Positions 6,040 through 8,880 of a DNA stretch of 8,880 nt are shown here, one piece after another (positions within the stretch are counted from its first letter, which is position 1; every line of letters starts with the position of its first letter). The notes under the pieces were generated by a model, which worked only from the letters and a program-made list of their open reading frames with translations, made no database searches and was not told where the DNA came from. Origin of the DNA: Euryarchaeota archaeon UBA13 (GTDB taxonomy: Archaea > Thermoplasmatota > Poseidoniia > Poseidoniales > Poseidoniaceae). The translations under genes and the position numbers were made by a program. The stretch spans positions 1,660-10,539 of the forward strand of contig DAHU01000046.1 in NCBI GenBank assembly GCA_002495945.1. The letters run 5' to 3'.

Positions 6040-7329
6040 ATGCAACGAGCAAAATCAAATTCATTGCATAGCGAGGCTCTTGACCATTTGGTTGGAGGGG
6101 TAAATTCTCCAGTTAGAGCCTTCAAATCCGTTCACGGAAATCCAATTTATTTCGATAAAGCATCCGGAGCAATTGTTACTGATGTCGATGGCAATGAATA
6201 TGTTGACTTTGTTCAGTCATGGGGTCCATTAGTACACGGCCATTCTCACCCGGAAATTGTGGATCTTGTATACCAAAAAATGCAGAATGGGACCTCATTC
6301 GGCGCACCTCATATCGGCGAAATTGAGTTAGCCAAGCGAGTCAAACGTAGATTCCAATTTATGGATAAAGTTAGATTTGTTTCCTCAGGTACTGAAGCAG
6401 TGATGAGTGCAGTAAGACTTGCTCGTGGCTATACAGGTAGAGATTTGTTAGTTAAATTTGAAGGCTGTTATCATGGACACGTCGATTCTTTGATGGTCAG
6501 TTCTGGTAGTGGTTTAGCAACCTTTGGCATCGCTAGCAGCCCGGGCATCCCTAAAGATACAGTCGCAACAACCCTTGTAGCACCTTTAGATGATGAAGAT
6601 GCAGTAGAATTTTTGTTCAAAGAACACGGTGAAGACATCGCTGCTATTGTCATTGAACCACTTCCAGCCAACAACGGTCTATTGGTACAACGGCATGAAT
6701 ATCTCGCAAAACTACGCGCACTATGTGATGAATACGGGGCCTTACTCATTTTTGATGAAGTCATCAGTGGTTTTAGGTTCAAAGACGGTAGTTATGGTGA
6801 TTTATCTGGAGTAACTCCCGACATCACTGCTCTTGGCAAAGTAATCGGTGGCGGCCTACCCGTTGGTGCTTATGGTGCGAGAAGTGAGATAATGGAAAAC
6901 CTATCTCCACTCGGGCCGGTGTACCAAGCAGGAACATTGTCCGGCAATCCACTTGCAATGGCTGCAGGAATAATGACTCTGGACCTTCTTGATGAACAAG
7001 CATACGATCGCCTCGAAGAGCTCGGTAAATTGTTACAGACTAATGTTGAACCCGTTCTTGAGAAGCACGGTCATCCAATGCGCCTAGTTAGGAGAGGGAG
7101 TCTGTTTTGGTTCTCTCCCGGTTCAGATAATCCACCTCCAAGAGCCGATTTAATTCCGAGTAATGCTGGCACGCTTTATTCTGATGTACACAAGGGTTTG
7201 TTGGAAAAAGGATACATGCTTGCCCCATCTGCTTATGAAATCGGTTTTATCGCCACGGTTCATGATGAACAACATATTCTTGGCATGGTGCAAGCTCTTG
7301 ATGAAGTTTTAACAGAATTGGCGGTGTAA
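6040..7329 (+). CDS. hemL: Glutamate-1-semialdehyde 2,1-aminomutase
   Basis: This PLP enzyme turns glutamate-1-semialdehyde, the HemA product, into 5-aminolevulinate. It has 429 residues (E. coli about 426). Motifs are the N-terminal GGVNSPVRAFKSV (19-31), SSGTEAVMSAVRLARGYTGR (115-134, phosphate-binding region), EGCYHGHVDSL (141-151), IFDEVISGFRF (237-247, with the aspartate expected to contact the PLP pyridine nitrogen) and TALGKVIGGGLPVGAYG (263-279). Lys267 in the last motif is the expected PLP-binding lysine. The start ATG is preceded by GAGGTG at 6029-6034, and 9 bases separate it from hemB. No anomaly is seen. The class-III aminotransferase fold could in principle serve another amine, but the EGCYHGH and GGVNSPVRAF motifs and the hem context make HemL secure. 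Confidence 0.97.
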   Translation: MQRAKSNSLHSEALDHLVGGVNSPVRAFKSVHGNPIYFDKASGAIVTDVDGNEYVDFVQSWGPLVHGHSHPEIVDLVYQKMQNGTSFGAPHIGEIELAKRVKRRFQFMDKVRFVSSGTEAVMSAVRLARGYTGRDLLVKFEGCYHGHVDSLMVSSGSGLATFGIASSPGIPKDTVATTLVAPLDDEDAVEFLFKEHGEDIAAIVIEPLPANNGLLVQRHEYLAKLRALCDEYGALLIFDEVISGFRFKDGSYGDLSGVTPDITALGKVIGGGLPVGAYGARSEIMENLSPLGPVYQAGTLSGNPLAMAAGIMTLDLLDEQAYDRLEELGKLLQTNVEPVLEKHGHPMRLVRRGSLFWFSPGSDNPPPRADLIPSNAGTLYSDVHKGLLEKGYMLAPSAYEIGFIATVHDEQHILGMVQALDEVLTELAV

Positions 7330-7331
7330 TT

Positions 7332-8363
7332 ATGAATGGTAAACAGCGAATTGTTGCTGCGCTGAATCGTCAACCGGTAGACAGGACTCCAGTGTGGTTT
7401 ATGCGCCAAGCAGGCAGACATTTGCCAGAATACCGTAAAATCGCTGCTGAGCACTCTTTTTGGGAACGCTGTATGGATGTTGATTTATGCACCCAAATTA
7501 CTCTTCAGCCATTAGAGCGCTACCAGAAAATAGACGCTGCGATTATCTTCAGCGACATACTAACGCCCTTGCCGAGTTTAGGTTATGATGTTGAGTATGG
7601 TGGTGGCATCAGAATCAGTGATTTTAGTTTAGATGATGTTGATGACTGGACTAAATTCAATGCCAGAAAGCACGCTCCGTGGGCTGCAGATGGCCTTCAA
7701 TCAGTAGGTGAAGCACTGGGTGATACGACTGCAAAACTCGGTTTTGTTGGCTCACCATGGACCATTTGCATGTATTTACTGTCAGGTGGTACCGGCGACA
7801 AAGATTTCCACAATGCGCGGGCAAAGATATACTCGAATCCTGAGCAAGCGAAACACATGCTGATGCAAATGGGCGAAATCGTTGGTGACTTGCTTGCCGA
7901 CCAAGTCAACCACGGCGGCGCTGATGGAGTCCAATTATTCGATACCTGGGCGGGTCTGTTGTCGCCCGAGATATATCGAGAATTTGCCATGCCAGCAACT
8001 GCAAGAACCATCGAAGTATTCAGAGAAAAGGTGGATAGAGAAGTTCCAGTGATTCACTATGCAAAAGGCTCAGGTCACTTACACCCAGCCATCAGGGAAC
8101 TTGACCTAAATGCAATATCTTTGGACTGGCGCGACGATTTATCACTTAATCGCCAGCAATTTGGTAACGATTTTGCTTTCCAAGGAAATCTCGATCCGTC
8201 GCTGCTTCACGGTTCAACCGAAATGGCGAAACTGGCTACGCGCAAGGTGTTAGATGCTGCTGGCAATAAACCGGGCCACATCTTTAATTTGGGACATGGC
8301 TTTGCACCATCAGCAAGGATAGAGTGTGTTGAAACTGTGCTACGAGAAATTGTAGGTGACTGA
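7332..8363 (+). CDS. hemE: Uroporphyrinogen decarboxylase
   Basis: It removes four acetate carboxyls from uroporphyrinogen III to give coproporphyrinogen III. The 343 residues fit the family (about 340-355). Key segments are PVWFMRQAGRHLPEYR (20-35, with Arg25 and Arg29 for substrate carboxylates), IIFSDIL (71-77, Asp75 expected to hold the pyrrole NH groups), GFVGSPWTICMYLLSGG (135-151, with Tyr147), QLFDTWAGLLSP (199-210) and FNLGHGFAP (316-324, with His320). All residues I associate with catalysis are present, so it should be a true HemE and not a MtbA/MtaA-type methyltransferase relative. Two bases separate it from hemL, and GGTG at 7323-7326 precedes its ATG. HemE marks the protoporphyrin or coproporphyrin routes; the siroheme-dependent heme route common in archaea does not need it. 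Confidence 0.97.
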   Translation: MNGKQRIVAALNRQPVDRTPVWFMRQAGRHLPEYRKIAAEHSFWERCMDVDLCTQITLQPLERYQKIDAAIIFSDILTPLPSLGYDVEYGGGIRISDFSLDDVDDWTKFNARKHAPWAADGLQSVGEALGDTTAKLGFVGSPWTICMYLLSGGTGDKDFHNARAKIYSNPEQAKHMLMQMGEIVGDLLADQVNHGGADGVQLFDTWAGLLSPEIYREFAMPATARTIEVFREKVDREVPVIHYAKGSGHLHPAIRELDLNAISLDWRDDLSLNRQQFGNDFAFQGNLDPSLLHGSTEMAKLATRKVLDAAGNKPGHIFNLGHGFAPSARIECVETVLREIVGD

Positions 8364-8365
8364 AC

Positions 8366-8880
8366 ATGCGTCAGAAAATGGCCGATATGGTCCATAGAAT
8401 TCAAGACGAGATTTGCCAAGCACTGCAACAAATAGATGGCGTTGACTACCGCCAAGATGAATGGGTAAGAGAAGAAGGTGGCGGCGGCAGAAGTCGGGTC
8501 TTTTCCGGCGGCAAAGTATTCGAAAAAGCAGGAGTTAATGTTAGCGTAGTACATGGCACACTCAGCCCTCAAGCAGCAAAGAGTATGGGCGGTGGACATG
8601 AATTACAAGGTGCAGATTTAGATTTCTTCGCTACCGGCATCAGTTTAGTTTTACATCCGCACAACCCAATGGCGCCAACAGTTCATGCTAATTATCGATA
8701 TTTTGAGCGTGGTGAGGGGAAAAAACCCGGCAGTTGGTGGTTTGGCGGTGGTGCAGATTTGACTCCAAGCTACTTATTCGAAGAAGACGCAGTTCACTTT
8801 CACCAAGTCCACAAAGATGCCTGTGACCGCCATGAAGTTGCTGATTTTGCTAAGTTTAAACAGTGGTGTGATGACTATTT
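8366..8880 (+). CDS. hemF: Oxygen-dependent coproporphyrinogen III oxidase, partial (C-terminus beyond right edge)
   Basis: It oxidatively decarboxylates two propionates of coproporphyrinogen III to vinyl groups using O2, giving protoporphyrinogen IX. I read 171 residues before the window ends, a little over half of a protein of about 300. Signature stretches are WVREEGGGGRSRVFSGGKVF (33-52), EKAGVNVSVVHG (53-64), GISLVLHPHNPMAPTVHANY (91-110) followed by RYFE, and WWFGGGADLTPSYLFEEDAV (124-143). His107, Arg111 and Asp131 align in spacing with human CPO His258, Arg262 and Asp282. The ATG at 8366 is two bases after the hemE stop, and AGGTGA (8354-8359) lies six bases upstream. There is no organellar or signal-like leader. 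This gene implies an aerobic host. Its end and the following genes are not visible. Confidence 0.96.
   Translation, partial: MRQKMADMVHRIQDEICQALQQIDGVDYRQDEWVREEGGGGRSRVFSGGKVFEKAGVNVSVVHGTLSPQAAKSMGGGHELQGADLDFFATGISLVLHPHNPMAPTVHANYRYFERGEGKKPGSWWFGGGADLTPSYLFEEDAVHFHQVHKDACDRHEVADFAKFKQWCDDY

Noticed and set aside
5363..8599. Minus-strand open frames of about 100-130 residues inside hemB, hemL, hemE and hemF
   Set aside because: They are antisense shadows of well-conserved coding sequence, and the 8207-8599 frame crosses the hemE-hemF junction.
1..8880. CRISPR arrays, insertion sequences, integrases, attachment sites
   Set aside because: No regularly spaced repeats, transposase motifs or tRNA-associated repeats were seen. 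The window reads as housekeeping genes.

Overview
The window comes from an archaeon, most likely a marine planktonic euryarchaeote (Marine Group II/III, Poseidoniales-like). The main evidence is a complete gene for ribosomal protein eL15, a family of archaea and eukaryotes that bacteria lack. The other genes look bacterial in type: an RmuC protein and a classical protoporphyrin-route heme operon. That mixture, the moderately AT-rich DNA, and archaeal TATA-like promoter stretches combined with strong Shine-Dalgarno sites fit such a lineage. The taxonomic assignment is inference from these traits, not from a database match.

Layout. Positions 1-878 (minus strand) hold the N-terminal two thirds of an RmuC-family protein that runs off the left edge. 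Positions 879-1104 are non-coding. This gap contains a putative rmuC promoter next to a 16-bp palindrome, a long hairpin that pairs better as plus-strand RNA, and a terminator-like hairpin flanked by T-runs on both strands. Positions 1105-1707 (minus strand) encode eL15. Positions 1708-1981 are a divergent intergenic region with a 12-bp direct repeat and the start signals of both flanking transcription units. From 1982 to the right edge (plus strand) lies one tightly packed operon: hemA, a hemC-hemD fusion, hemB, hemL, hemE and the start of hemF.

Function. The operon would carry glutamyl-tRNA to protoporphyrinogen IX. HemA and HemL make 5-aminolevulinate, and HemB makes porphobilinogen. The HemC-HemD fusion makes uroporphyrinogen III, HemE makes coproporphyrinogen III, and oxygen-dependent HemF makes protoporphyrinogen IX. 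Junctions are a 4-base overlap, direct abutment, or gaps of 2 to 9 bases, and each gene has its own Shine-Dalgarno sequence, so translational coupling is likely. The most notable point is that an archaeon carries HemE and HemF. Most heme-making archaea instead use the siroheme-dependent (Ahb) route, so this locus looks like a bacterial-type aerobic pathway acquired or assembled in an archaeal genome. The genes for the last steps (protoporphyrinogen oxidase and ferrochelatase) are not in the window.
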